Below the pieces are notes generated by a model. That model saw only the letters and a program-made list of their open reading frames with translations, made no database searches and had not been told where the DNA came from. Source: Anaerobutyricum hallii DSM 3353 (lineage in GTDB: Bacteria > Bacillota > Clostridia > Lachnospirales > Lachnospiraceae). From it: a stretch of 62,282 bases of DNA. How positions within the stretch are numbered: position 1 is the stretch's first letter; the number at the start of each line of letters is the position of its first letter. Shown in pieces: positions 18,950 through 27,743 of the stretch. The position numbers were made by a program, and so were the translations under genes. The stretch is from NCBI RefSeq assembly GCF_000173975.1, contig NZ_ACEP01000054.1, positions 1-62,282 on the forward strand, written 5' to 3'.

Positions 18950-18990
18950 GACCTTACGGGGAGTTGGTCTGTTTCGCTCTACAAATCAGG
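18950..18990 (-). repeat. Isolated element end at the 3' end of the PduB-like gene
   Basis: Minus-strand CCTGATTTGTAGAGCGAAAC followed by AGACC equals the left end of copy D (CTGATTTGTAGAGCG, AACAGACG). It supplies the last codons NPDL and stop of the shell protein gene. No arms or core follow; instead the tail of copy G is met. Confidence 0.65.
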
Positions 18991-19698
18991 ATTTTGTGTA
19001 AAATGCAGAATAGAAGCCGGTTTTTGCCCAAATATCTCAATAAGTGCGCTGGCCTTTTCATAAGCAATATCAACAGCCTTTTTCACAGCACCATAATCTC
19101 CGCTCACTCCAATGATTACTTCGTTAGTATGAGACAGATTAATGGAAGGTGTTCCGTACCACACGATATCGACTGGCGAAGACTTTACAGCAGTGTCTGC
19201 AGCAACGATAGCAATTCCGGCGGGACCGGCACAGATGAAACCGAAAGCTTTGCCAAGTGGTGCATCAAAAATCTGGTGAAGTACTGGGCCGGCATTGGCA
19301 GTTACATGCATTTCCATGTGACCAACTTCATTGATGTAAATTCGTTCCGCTTTTTCATCAATTAGTGTAAGAGCAACTTCTACGGCACGTCGGGCATCGC
19401 TCACATAATAAGCTCCAAGTACGATTAAGTTCCCGTGACCAGAGTAGCCTTCCGTATCTCTTGGCAATTCAAAGATAAGAAGTTCTACATTACAGGCTTT
19501 TGCAGCTTCATCTACAGAAAATGCCTGTGCGGCAGCCCCGGTTCTTGAAGTAAGAATTCCCAGGGAAGAATATTGCTCTGGAATCTTTAAAAGAGTCCGC
19601 ACTTCTGGGTCAATATTAGGGATAACCATGCCAATGGTGTGCCCTGCGGCCGTTCCGATAAATTCATTTGTTGTGGGGGTAAATTCTGCGTGACTCAT
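18979..19698 (-). CDS. Tandem-domain bacterial microcompartment shell protein, PduB-like
   Basis: About 239 residues from MSHAEFTP, chosen because GGAGAAAGG lies 10 nt upstream. It aligns by eye with PduB: EFIGTAAGHTIGMVI, GILTSRTGAAAQAFSVDEA, ELPRDTEGYSGHGNLIVLGA, then a second BMC copy with APLGKAFGFICAGPAGIAIVAADTA and TNEVIIGVSGD. Such trimeric BMC-T proteins form facets and gated pores of propanediol compartments. No other shell or enzyme gene is nearby; a lone EutP/PduV GTPase lies 33 kb away. It may work with a pdu locus elsewhere or be a relic. Confidence 0.88.
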   Translation of the reverse strand: MSHAEFTPTTNEFIGTAAGHTIGMVIPNIDPEVRTLLKIPEQYSSLGILTSRTGAAAQAFSVDEAAKACNVELLIFELPRDTEGYSGHGNLIVLGAYYVSDARRAVEVALTLIDEKAERIYINEVGHMEMHVTANAGPVLHQIFDAPLGKAFGFICAGPAGIAIVAADTAVKSSPVDIVWYGTPSINLSHTNEVIIGVSGDYGAVKKAVDIAYEKASALIEIFGQKPASILHFTQNPDL

Positions 19699-19877
19699 AA
19701 AATAAGTGCCTTTCTCCATAGTAATAAAATGATAACGTTCTGTAATAAGTGAGGTTCAAAAAAACCCACATTCTGTAAATATTGTATCGCAGAATATGGG
19801 AGAGATAAATGGAAACCTTTGCACTGAAAGGATATCTTTTTATAATGATTTTTTATAGCACTGCAGATATCTTTTCT

Positions 19878-19918
19878 CTTTTACTCTCTTACAGAAAGTA
19901 TTTTTCAAGCACGCTTTA
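19878..19918. repeat. Isolated AACACGCTCT-type repeat end
   Basis: CTCTTACAGAAAGTATTTTT followed by CAAGCACGCTTTAAA, a right-end relative of the element at 8700-8861 (CTTACAGAAAGCATTT). It touches the stop codon of the alarmone synthetase gene. Confidence 0.55.
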
Positions 19919-20587
19919 AATTTTTTCAATCTCTTTTCGCAACTTCAGCATTTTTTTATCAATCTTTGCAATGTCAATTGCACATTCCTTTAATTCTTTT
20001 CGAATTCGTTCAGCACCTTTTTTCTCATTTTTATAGCAAAGCTGATATTCAAGAATCGCCCAGTAGTTCATGGCGGCAGAACGAACCTGAATCTCAATAT
20101 AGTTAATGTCATATGCGGTATTTGCTGGTCTTAAAATAAGATGAATACTGCGGTAACCGCTGGCTTTTGGTTTGTTAATATAATTTTTTTCTTTTACAAG
20201 CTCATAACCGGGAAGATTTTTAATTGCTCCAGCCACACGGTATACATCATCCTGAAAAGAGCAGATTACACGAATACCGGCAAGATCACGCAGAGTCGCT
20301 ACAGCTTTATCAAGAGAAACCTCTCTGTTCTTGCGGTGTAATTTTTCCACAATACTTTCCGGGCTTTTAATCCGGCTTGTCGTATATTCAATAATATTTC
20401 GATGATAAGTGCCGGAAAGCGAGCGTCCAAGCCTTTTAATCTGCGGCATCATCTCATCAATAAGCAGTTGGCATTGTTCCTCTATATGATGCTGCTTCAT
20501 AGCCTCTTCCATAGCAGCTACTTCTTTTTGCAACTTCGTCCCCGTAGACCCCATCTGTTTTACTGGTTTAACCTTCTTCTTTTTCAC
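19916..20587 (-). CDS. Small alarmone synthetase (RelA/SpoT synthetase domain only)
   Basis: 223 residues with only the (p)ppGpp synthetase domain: DLAGIRVICSFQDD, NYINKPKASGYRSIHL and YIEIQVRSAAMNYWAILEY. No HD hydrolase or TGS/ACT regulatory domain, as in RelQ/RelP enzymes. It transfers pyrophosphate from ATP to GDP/GTP in stress responses, independent of the ribosome. A basic N-terminal extension of about 30 residues (KKKKVKPVK) and C-terminal charged helix are present. GTG start with GAGGGA upstream. Which SAS subclass it belongs to is not clear. Confidence 0.88.
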   Translation of the reverse strand: MKKKKVKPVKQMGSTGTKLQKEVAAMEEAMKQHHIEEQCQLLIDEMMPQIKRLGRSLSGTYHRNIIEYTTSRIKSPESIVEKLHRKNREVSLDKAVATLRDLAGIRVICSFQDDVYRVAGAIKNLPGYELVKEKNYINKPKASGYRSIHLILRPANTAYDINYIEIQVRSAAMNYWAILEYQLCYKNEKKGAERIRKELKECAIDIAKIDKKMLKLRKEIEKI

Positions 20588-20801
20588 TTACGTTCATTCC
20601 CTCTTTCTTCTTAAAAAAATATGGCAGATATTCCAAAATAATTTGCAGAAATGTTTCTTAGCTCTTTTTATGTATATAGTATTTTTATAATGTAAATGCA
20701 AATTATGTAGAATTCATACTAAATGTGCTATTCACACATACAGTTTTAGTATACGCCACCTGCCGACATTTCTCTAGCAGATATTTGAGAAAACGGTGTA
20801 A

Positions 20802-20984
20802 AATAGGAGTAAAAAAACAAGAGAGTACATAACAGATGCACAAAATGCATTAAAACGAATTAATGAGATTCGATATGAGGCCTGTGAAGAAGGCGTGTGG
20901 AAAATGGACAGCTATGGCAATCCTACTACGGAAAAATTAACTGTATCTGATTATAACCTCATTAAATTTAATTTCCCTTTATAA
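20802..20984 (+). pseudogene. Remnant of a CAP/SCP-domain surface protein
   Basis: An open frame without start codon encodes ITDAQNALKRINEIRYEAC, then EEGVWKMDSYGNPTTEKLTVSDYNLIKF. This resembles the start of secreted CAP domains in clostridial surface proteins ('ALxxlNxIRxeAcxeG...LTxxDYxPIKWS'). The frame stops after FNFPL. No signal peptide, and the rest of the CAP domain is missing, so it is a decayed fragment between the alarmone synthetase and element H. Moderate confidence, as only about 45 residues are left. Confidence 0.5.
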
Positions 20985-21072
20985 CTTCCATTTAAATACA
21001 AAATATCTATTCACAATAATTTCAGAGCAAGCAGAAAACTTCTGCCCTCTCCCCCAAATCCCCACAACCACT

Positions 21073-21252
21073 ATTTAATTCAAACAAAATCCAGCCAAAG
21101 ACAGCCCGAGAAGAGAGAAGATATCCTATATTTGTGGCCTCGGAGCAAGGTTTAGATGCGAGCGCTTTAAGCGAGCATTTAAACCGCCGCGACTAAAGCC
21201 ACAAATATAGGGTATCTTCTCTCTTCTTGGGCGTCTGTCTAATGAATTAAAT
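21073..21252 (-). repeat. Variable-stem palindromic element, copy H
   Basis: Arms of 35 bp (about 21103-21137 and 21197-21231; GCCCGAGAAGAGAGAAG) with two differences, both G-T. Core on the minus strand (TTTAGTCGCGGCGGTTT), outer arms ATTTAATTC/GAATTAAAT. The tail on the left holds GGGGATTTGGGGGAGAGGG (minus strand). No gene ends next to it; it lies between the CAP remnant and the pst promoter. Confidence 0.85.
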
Positions 21253-21264
21253 AGTAATCACACT

Positions 21265-21305
21265 TTTTACTTTCATTTTACAAAACTTTGGTTTTGAACT
21301 TTACA
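21265..21305 (+). promoter_or_regulatory. PhoP boxes upstream of pstS
   Basis: Three TTTAC cores at 21266, 21277 and 21300, spaced 11 and 23 bp. The 11-bp direct repeat is the mark of PhoP/PhoB binding sites in Firmicutes. The same 11 + 23 spacing occurs before the Na/Pi cotransporter (25674). A hairpin AAGCTTG/CAAGCTT and a purine-rich tract follow before the pstS RBS. Confidence 0.75.
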
Positions 21306-21400
21306 TTTGCCCAGTATTCTTTAGAGGAAGCTTGAGGAAAGCAAGCTTAAGAAAGAAGAAAAAGAAAAGAAAAAGAAAGTAAGAAAGAAGGATTACAATC

Positions 21401-22282
21401 ATGAAGAAATTTATCAGCTTCGCATTAATTGCAGCTATGGCAGTAACAACTCTTGTAGGCTGTGGAAACAAAGGAGCAAAAGCAGATGGCGGAAGTTCCG
21501 ATGCAGCAATCACTGTAATGTCAAGAGAAGACGGTTCCGGAACAAGAGGAGCTTTCATCGAACTGTTTGGTATCGAAGAAGAAGAAAACGGAGAAAAAGT
21601 AGATAAGACAACAGACGAGGCAAGTATCACAAACAGTACTTCCGTAATGATGTCTTCCGTAGCAAATGATGCCAATGCAATCGGTTACATTTCCCTCGGT
21701 TCTTTAAATGATACAGTAAAAGCTGTAAAGATTGATGGTGCAGAAGCTTCTGTAGATAATGTAAAGAATGGCAGCTACAAAGTAGTAAGACCTTTTAACA
21801 TTGTATTAGGAAAGAAAACAAGTGATGCAGCAAATGACTTCGTAAATTACATCATGAGTGCAGACGGACAGAAGATTATTGAAGATAACGGATATATTCC
21901 AGTTGACGAAGGTGCAGCAGCTTACCAGGCAAGCAATGCAAAAGGTAAAGTAGTTGTTGGTGGTTCTTCCTCCGTATCTCCTGTAATGGAAAAATTAGTA
22001 GAAGCTTATAGTAAGGCAAATACAAATATACAGGTAGACGTTCAGACAACAGATAGTACAACAGGTGTTTCTTCTACAGTAGAAGGTTCTTATGACATTG
22101 GTATGGCATCCAGAGACTTAAAAGATGATGAGACAGCTCAGGGTGTAGAGGGTAAGACAATTGCCAAAGATGGTATCGCAGTTATCGTAAATAATGAAAG
22201 CTCTGTAGATGAATTATCCACAGATCAGGTAAAATCAATCTTCACTGGTGAAACAACATCATGGAGTGATATCACAAAATAA
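21401..22282 (+). CDS. pstS: Phosphate-binding lipoprotein PstS with circularly permuted halves
   Basis: 293 residues, lipoprotein signal with LVGC (Cys21). The normally C-terminal half comes first: MSREDGSGTRGAF (40-52), NAIGYISLGSLND, and the terminal-type segment DGQKIIEDNGYIPV (155-168). After a short linker (DEGAAAYQASNAKGK) follows the normally N-terminal half: VVVGGSSSVSPVMEKL (184-199), GSYDIGMASRDLK, IAKDGIAVIVN, and SIFTGETTSWSDI at the very end. So the two lobes' segments are in permuted order while all phosphate-contact motifs (GSSSV, REDGSGTR) are kept. First gene of pstSCAB-phoU. Confidence 0.92.
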   Translation: MKKFISFALIAAMAVTTLVGCGNKGAKADGGSSDAAITVMSREDGSGTRGAFIELFGIEEEENGEKVDKTTDEASITNSTSVMMSSVANDANAIGYISLGSLNDTVKAVKIDGAEASVDNVKNGSYKVVRPFNIVLGKKTSDAANDFVNYIMSADGQKIIEDNGYIPVDEGAAAYQASNAKGKVVVGGSSSVSPVMEKLVEAYSKANTNIQVDVQTTDSTTGVSSTVEGSYDIGMASRDLKDDETAQGVEGKTIAKDGIAVIVNNESSVDELSTDQVKSIFTGETTSWSDITK

Positions 22283-22296
22283 AGGAGTGGGCAGAC

Positions 22297-23151
22297 ATGG
22301 CAAAATCTAAAGAAAAAATCATGGAAATCGTTTTCCTCCTCGCTGCCTGTGTCTCCATTCTCGCTGTAGCATTAATATGTGTATTCCTTTTCGCAAACGG
22401 AATACCGGCGATGAAGAAAATCGGCTTTGCCGATTTTCTTCTTGGTACTACATGGAAACCGGGAAATGATATTTATGGTATTTTCCCGATGATTCTTGGA
22501 AGTATCTATGTTACAGTAGGAGCCATTATCATTGGTGTTCCGATTGGATTACTTACCGCTGTTTTTCTGGCATGGTATTGCCCGGAAAAAATATATAAGG
22601 TTGTAAAACCGGCAGTAGAGCTTTTAGCAGGTATTCCATCTGTAGTATATGGTTTCTTTGGTATGGTAATGATCGTGCCAGCAATCCGTTACAACTTTGG
22701 TGGAACAGGAAGCAGTATTTTAGCAGCTTCGATTCTTTTAGGGATTATGATTCTCCCAACAATTATCGGTGTATCTGAGAGTGCGATTCGTGCCGTACCA
22801 GGAAGTTATTATGAAGGTTCTCTGGCACTTGGCGCAACACATGAGAGAAGTGTTTTCAGAGCTGTTTTACCAGCAGCAAAGTCTGGTATCTTTGCAGGAA
22901 TTATTCTTGGTGTAGGCCGTGCGATCGGTGAAACAATGGCGGTTATCATGGTAGCTGGTAATCAGGCGAGAGTACCAAAAGGTATTTTAAAAGGGGTTCG
23001 TACACTGACGGCAAATATCGTAATGGAGATGGGATATGCAGAAGGTCTTCACAGAGAAGCGTTAATTGCAACCGGTGTTGTGTTATTCGTGTTTATCCTT
23101 ATTATCAACCTTGCATTTTCTATTATAAAAATGCGTTCAGAAAAAGAGTAG
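22297..23151 (+). CDS. pstC: Phosphate ABC transporter permease PstC
   Basis: 284 residues, six membrane segments, with the PstC pattern GIPSVVYGFFGMVMIVPAIR and the ABC-coupling EAA-type loop PGSYYEGSLALGATHERSVFRAVLPAA. It forms the inner-membrane channel with PstA. It starts 14 nt after pstS with RBS AAAGGAG and is followed by pstA after 20 nt. Confidence 0.94.
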   Translation: MAKSKEKIMEIVFLLAACVSILAVALICVFLFANGIPAMKKIGFADFLLGTTWKPGNDIYGIFPMILGSIYVTVGAIIIGVPIGLLTAVFLAWYCPEKIYKVVKPAVELLAGIPSVVYGFFGMVMIVPAIRYNFGGTGSSILAASILLGIMILPTIIGVSESAIRAVPGSYYEGSLALGATHERSVFRAVLPAAKSGIFAGIILGVGRAIGETMAVIMVAGNQARVPKGILKGVRTLTANIVMEMGYAEGLHREALIATGVVLFVFILIINLAFSIIKMRSEKE

Positions 23152-23171
23152 ATAGGAGATGAGTAAATAAA

Positions 23172-24083
23172 ATGGAAAATATTCAGCAGGCAGCAAAACC
23201 AAGCGCTATGATGAACGAAGCTCCTATGAACCATCTGACATTAAGTGACAGATTAAAGTCATATAAAAGGACACCAGGTTCTTTTCTTGTTATGTTGCTC
23301 GTCGTTTTATCCGCAGTCGCAACAATCGCAGCACTTGTATTTTTAATTTTGTATATTTTAGTAAATGGTATCCCGTATATTAATGCAGATTTATTTTCCT
23401 GGACATATACTTCAGAAAACTGTTCGGTAATCCCGGCAGCGATCAATACCGTAATTATGGCAGGAATATCCCTGTTACTGGCTGTTCCTGTTGGAATCGG
23501 CTCCGCGATCTATCTTGTAGAGTATGCAAAAAAAGGTAACAAATTAGTAAAGGTTATCCGTGTAACAGCAGAAACGTTAACAGGTATTCCCTCTATCGTA
23601 TATGGATTATTCGGTATGTTATTTTTCGTAACTGCATTAAAATGGAAGTTCTCCATTCTTGCAGGTGCATTTACTTTAGCAATTATGATTCTTCCAGTTA
23701 TTTTAAGAACAACAGAAGAAGCATTATTATCCGTACCGGATTCTTACCGTGAAGGTAGTTTTGGACTTGGTGCAGGGAAACTTAGAACTATCTTTAAAAT
23801 CGTTCTTCCGGCAGCCGTACCAGGAATCCTTTCTGGTGTTATTCTTGCAACAGGAAGAATCGTGGGAGAGACAGCAGCATTAATTTACACAGCAGGTACC
23901 GTAGCAAAGATTCCAAACAGTGCATTTTCATCAGGAAGAACATTAGCAGTACACATGTACTTACTTGCAAATGAGGGACTTCATGTAAATCAGGCTTACG
24001 CAACGGCAGTAATCTTACTGATACTTGTTATCGGAATCAATGCATTATCTTCCTTTATTGCAAAGAAAATTTCTAAAGCATAA
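23172..24083 (+). CDS. pstA: Phosphate ABC transporter permease PstA
   Basis: 303 residues, six membrane segments. TLTGIPSIVYGLFGMLFFV and PDSYREGSFGLGAGKLRTIFKIVLPAA are PstA permease hallmarks. The cytoplasmic N-terminus of about 35 residues is somewhat long. Partner of PstC in the phosphate importer; the operon order S-C-A-B-U is conserved. Confidence 0.94.
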   Translation: MENIQQAAKPSAMMNEAPMNHLTLSDRLKSYKRTPGSFLVMLLVVLSAVATIAALVFLILYILVNGIPYINADLFSWTYTSENCSVIPAAINTVIMAGISLLLAVPVGIGSAIYLVEYAKKGNKLVKVIRVTAETLTGIPSIVYGLFGMLFFVTALKWKFSILAGAFTLAIMILPVILRTTEEALLSVPDSYREGSFGLGAGKLRTIFKIVLPAAVPGILSGVILATGRIVGETAALIYTAGTVAKIPNSAFSSGRTLAVHMYLLANEGLHVNQAYATAVILLILVIGINALSSFIAKKISKA

Positions 24084-24143
24084 TAAAAAAGGCAAAACAC
24101 AAAACGATATTTATGATATTTTTCAGAAAGGCAGGACAATATC

Positions 24144-24896
24144 TTGGCAAATAAAATGATGATTGATGACCTGAATCTGTATTACGGGCAGTTTCATGCA
24201 TTAAAAGATATCTCTTTAAATATACAGGAAAAAGAGATTACCGCATTCATCGGACCATCTGGCTGTGGTAAATCTACTTTATTAAAATCTTTAAACCGTA
24301 TGAATGACTTAGTAGAGGGATGTAAGATTACCGGTCAGGTAACATTGGACGGAACAGACATTTACAGAGATTTAGATGTCAATCTTTTAAGAAAAAGAGT
24401 TGGTATGGTATTCCAGAAACCGAATCCATTCCCAATGAGCATTTATGATAACGTAGCTTACGGGCCAAGAACACACGGAATCCGAAGCAAAGCAAAACTT
24501 GACCAGATTGTAGAAGAAGCATTAAGGGGAGCTGCTATCTGGGATGAGTTAAAAGACCGTTTGAAAAAGAGTGCGTTAGGTTTATCTGGCGGACAGCAGC
24601 AGAGACTTTGTATCGCAAGAGCATTAGCCGTAAAACCAGAAGTATTATTGATGGATGAACCAACATCCGCACTTGATCCGATATCCACCATTAAAATCGA
24701 AGAGCTGGCACAGGAATTAAAGAAAGATTACACAATTGTAATGGTAACTCATAACATGCAGCAGGCAACACGAATTTCCGACAAAACTGTTTTCTTCCTG
24801 TTAGGGGAAATTATTGAGGCAGGAAAGACAGACGAATTATTTTCTATGCCAAAGGACAAACGTACAGAGGATTACATCACAGGGAGGTTTGGTTGA
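24144..24896 (+). CDS. pstB: Phosphate ABC transporter ATP-binding protein PstB
   Basis: 250 residues: Walker [11 protein letters not shown]-loop [17 protein letters not shown] (typical of PstB), signature [15 protein letters not shown], Walker [14 protein letters not shown] and the switch His in MVTHNMQQA. It hydrolyses ATP to drive phosphate import. The start is a TTG with AAAGGCAGG upstream; an ATG four codons later is the alternative. phoU follows after 1 nt. Confidence 0.95.
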   Translation: MANKMMIDDLNLYYGQFHALKDISLNIQEKEITAFIGPSGCGKSTLLKSLNRMNDLVEGCKITGQVTLDGTDIYRDLDVNLLRKRVGMVFQKPNPFPMSIYDNVAYGPRTHGIRSKAKLDQIVEEALRGAAIWDELKDRLKKSALGLSGGQQQRLCIARALAVKPEVLLMDEPTSALDPISTIKIEELAQELKKDYTIVMVTHNMQQATRISDKTVFFLLGEIIEAGKTDELFSMPKDKRTEDYITGRFG

Positions 24897-24897
24897 T

Positions 24898-25542
24898 ATG
24901 CGTATTCGTTTTGATGAACAGCTGAAACAGCTTAACAAAGAAATGATCAACATGGGAACAATGATCGAGAAATCCATTGGAGATGCTGTAAAAGCATTAA
25001 TGAAACAGGATGTAGAACTTGCCCAAAAGGTAATGGCAGGTGATGAAGAAATCGATCGTACAGAAAGAAAAATTGAAGATTTATGCTTACGTCTTTTATT
25101 ACAGCAGCAGCCAGTAGCAAGAGATCTTCGAAATATTTCTGCAGCACTTAAGATGGTAACAGACATGGAGAGAATCGGAGATCATGCAACAGATATTTCC
25201 GAACTGGCGATTGTTCTTTCAGAGAAAACATACGTTAAAAAGTTAGACCACATCGAAGAGATGGCAAGGGAGACAATGGTCATGCTTATCCAGAGCCTGG
25301 AGGCTTATGTAGAAAAAGATTTGGATAAGGCACAGAAAGTCATTGCACACGATGATGTGATTGATGATCTTTTCGAGGAAGTAAAACAGGAATTGATTGA
25401 ACTTATCAGAAATCATGCTGATGAAGGGGAACAGGCAGTAGACCTTCTGATGGTTACAAAATATTTTGAAAGAATCGGGGACCATGCGACAAATATCGCA
25501 GAATGGGTTATCTTTTCCATTACAGGACAGATTGCGGGCTAA
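24898..25542 (+). CDS. phoU: Phosphate regulator PhoU
   Basis: 214 residues, all-helical, two PhoU repeats, each ending in the metal-binding (E/D)RIGDHATDI type motif: DMERIGDHATDISE and YFERIGDHATNIAE. PhoU connects the Pst transporter to the PhoR kinase and dampens Pho signalling when phosphate is plentiful. The start is ATG with GGGAGG inside the end of pstB; the longer frame overlapping pstB has no RBS. A terminator follows at 25573. Confidence 0.95.
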   Translation: MRIRFDEQLKQLNKEMINMGTMIEKSIGDAVKALMKQDVELAQKVMAGDEEIDRTERKIEDLCLRLLLQQQPVARDLRNISAALKMVTDMERIGDHATDISELAIVLSEKTYVKKLDHIEEMARETMVMLIQSLEAYVEKDLDKAQKVIAHDDVIDDLFEEVKQELIELIRNHADEGEQAVDLLMVTKYFERIGDHATNIAEWVIFSITGQIAG

Positions 25543-25572
25543 GGAAAAGATTAGCATAAATAAATATGAAAA

Positions 25573-25628
25573 AGCAACGATACGAAAACAGATTTCGTGA
25601 CATGGAGTCATCGTTGCTCTTTTTTTTG
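25573..25628 (+). terminator. Terminator after pstSCAB-phoU
   Basis: AGCAACGAT/ATCGTTGCT hairpin (25573-25618) followed by CTTTTTTTTT. Confidence 0.85.
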
Positions 25629-25672
25629 TATATTTAGAAATATTTGATAGTGCATGTCGAAAAAAGAAATAA

Positions 25673-25713
25673 TTTTACATAAACTTTACATAGTACTCTC
25701 TTCGGATTTTACA
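25673..25713 (+). promoter_or_regulatory. PhoP boxes upstream of the Na/Pi cotransporter operon
   Basis: TTTAC cores at 25674, 25685 and 25708, the same 11 + 23 spacing as before pstS. Downstream, up to 25941, an imperfect direct repeat (GTTAACGTAAAAACTAG, then GCTAACGTAAAAATGAG) and a partial dyad CTAGATATTAGAAAG/CTTTCTAG are seen; their role is unknown. Confidence 0.78.
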
Positions 25714-25941
25714 TAGGTATGTTAACGTAAAAACTAGATATTAGAAAGGTAAATTTTATTTTGCTAACGTAAAAATGAGGTGTGAAAAAAGTAAAATCTC
25801 TTTCTAGTATGAAACTGACCCGCGAATCCGATAGGTGGTTCGTGGTTATACTATAGCAATTCTGTAAAATAATACAAAAGAATTGTGCGGCAAAAATGAG
25901 AATTGCTCTACATATGTAAAATATAAAATGGAGGAGAGAGT

Positions 25942-27741
25942 ATGGATATTTTTGGTATTTTATCAATGATAGGAGGATTGGCGTTATTCCTTTATGGTAT
26001 GGAGGCGATGGGCGCAGGGCTTTCGAAGCTGTCCGGCGGCCGTATGGAACGTCTTCTTGAAAAACTGACTTCAAAACGAATTATGGCGGTATTATTAGGA
26101 GCTGGTGTTACGGCAGTAATCCAGTCTTCCTCTGCAACAACAGTAATGGTTGTTGGTTTTGTAAACTCAGGGATTATGAAGCTGAATCAGGCTGTCGGCA
26201 TTATTATGGGTGCGAATATTGGTACAACCATCACATCCTGGCTGTTAAGTCTTACCGGGATTCAGGGAAGCAGCTTTATATTAAAAATGTTAAAGCCATC
26301 TTCATTTTCCCCTATTCTTGCTATAGTAGGCATAATATTTATTATGTTTACAAAAGATGAGAAAAAGAAAGATATTGGTGGTATTTTTCTGGGATTTGCG
26401 ATTCTGATGTACGGAATGGAAGCGATGAGTGGTGCGGTAGCGCCTCTTGCAGATAATGAGAAGTTTACAGGAATTCTCACGATGTTTTCTAACCCAATTC
26501 TTGGATTGTTAGCAGGTACGATTCTTACCGCAGTAATTCAGAGTTCCTCTGCATCTGTCGGTATTTTACAGGCACTTTGTGCGACTGGAGCGGTTAATTT
26601 CAGTACAGCATTACCGATCATTATGGGACAGAACATCGGTACTTGTGTAACAGCAATCATTTCCAGTATCGGAACAAGCAAAAATGCAAAAAGAGCAGCA
26701 GCAGTACACCTTTTCTTCAATATTAGTGGTACGGTTATTTTCATGGTCGTATTCTATACATTGAATACGTTTGTTCATTTTTCATTTTTAAATACAGCAG
26801 CAAGTCCGGCAGGCATCGCTGTTATCCACAGTTTGTTTAATATTGGCGCAACGATCCTGTTATTCCCATTTGCAAATCTTCTTGAGAAAATGGCAATTCT
26901 TGCAATTCCAGATAAAGGATCTGAAGTAGAAGAGATGGAAGAAGAGAAAATCAATCCAGATCTTGCAAGATTAGACGAGCGTTTCTTAGACAAGCCAGGT
27001 TTTGCGATGGAAGAATGTCGTGGCGTAGCCATCAATATGGCAAGAAAGTCCAAAAAGGCAATGAATCTTGCGATTGATCTGTTAAAAGAATACGATGAAA
27101 AAACATCTGCGAGAGTAGAGAAGTTAGAAAATCAGATTGACCAGTATGAAGATGCCCTCGGTACTTATCTTGTTAAACTGAGTGAACGAGACCTCTCTGT
27201 AAAGGACAGTCGTATTTTATCGGTACTTCTTCATTGTATCGGTGACTTTGAGCGTATTTCTGATCATGCGGTAAACATTCGTGATGCCGCTGTGGAAATG
27301 AACAAAAAGAATCTGCAGTTCTCAGACAAGGCAAAGCAGGAACTTCTTGTATTTTCCAATGCGATTCGTGACATTATCGACAGGGCGGTACTTGCCTTTG
27401 AGACAGGAGATACTGGCCTTGCCAAAGAAGTAGAACCGTTAGAGCAGGTTGTAGATGCACTGAACAAAGAGGAAAAGCAGAGACATATTAACCGTCTTAG
27501 AACAGGAACGTGTACCATCGAACTTGGATTTGTTCTTTCAGACATTTCCACAAACTTTGAGCGTGCCGCAGACCACTGTTCCAACATCGCAGTATGTCTG
27601 TTACAAGTTGATGAGGGAGGGTTTGACACCCATGAATATCTTGATATACTAAAAGAAGAAAACAGTGAAGAATTTCGACATGAATATATGGAGCTTAGTG
27701 AGAAATACACTTTGCCGGAGAGTAAACATGGAGGAAAATAA
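25942..27741 (+). CDS. Na+/phosphate cotransporter with C-terminal PhoU-like domain
   Basis: 599 residues. The first 320 form the NptA/PNaS membrane domain with two inverted QSSSAT-type repeats: TAVIQSSSATTVMVVGF and TAVIQSSSASVGILQAL, and GANIGTTITSW/GQNIGTCVTAI. From about 360 a PhoU-like helical domain follows with DFERISDHAVNIRD and FERAADHCSNIA. It takes up phosphate with Na+. It leads an operon with phoP and phoR, and its promoter has PhoP boxes, so the two-component system controls this second uptake route and itself. Confidence 0.93.
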   Translation: MDIFGILSMIGGLALFLYGMEAMGAGLSKLSGGRMERLLEKLTSKRIMAVLLGAGVTAVIQSSSATTVMVVGFVNSGIMKLNQAVGIIMGANIGTTITSWLLSLTGIQGSSFILKMLKPSSFSPILAIVGIIFIMFTKDEKKKDIGGIFLGFAILMYGMEAMSGAVAPLADNEKFTGILTMFSNPILGLLAGTILTAVIQSSSASVGILQALCATGAVNFSTALPIIMGQNIGTCVTAIISSIGTSKNAKRAAAVHLFFNISGTVIFMVVFYTLNTFVHFSFLNTAASPAGIAVIHSLFNIGATILLFPFANLLEKMAILAIPDKGSEVEEMEEEKINPDLARLDERFLDKPGFAMEECRGVAINMARKSKKAMNLAIDLLKEYDEKTSARVEKLENQIDQYEDALGTYLVKLSERDLSVKDSRILSVLLHCIGDFERISDHAVNIRDAAVEMNKKNLQFSDKAKQELLVFSNAIRDIIDRAVLAFETGDTGLAKEVEPLEQVVDALNKEEKQRHINRLRTGTCTIELGFVLSDISTNFERAADHCSNIAVCLLQVDEGGFDTHEYLDILKEENSEEFRHEYMELSEKYTLPESKHGGK

Positions 27742-27743
27742 TT

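Noticed and set aside
24814-24897. N-terminal extension of phoU overlapping pstB
   Set aside because: No RBS for it; GGGAGG precedes the ATG at 24898, which gives the normal PhoU length.
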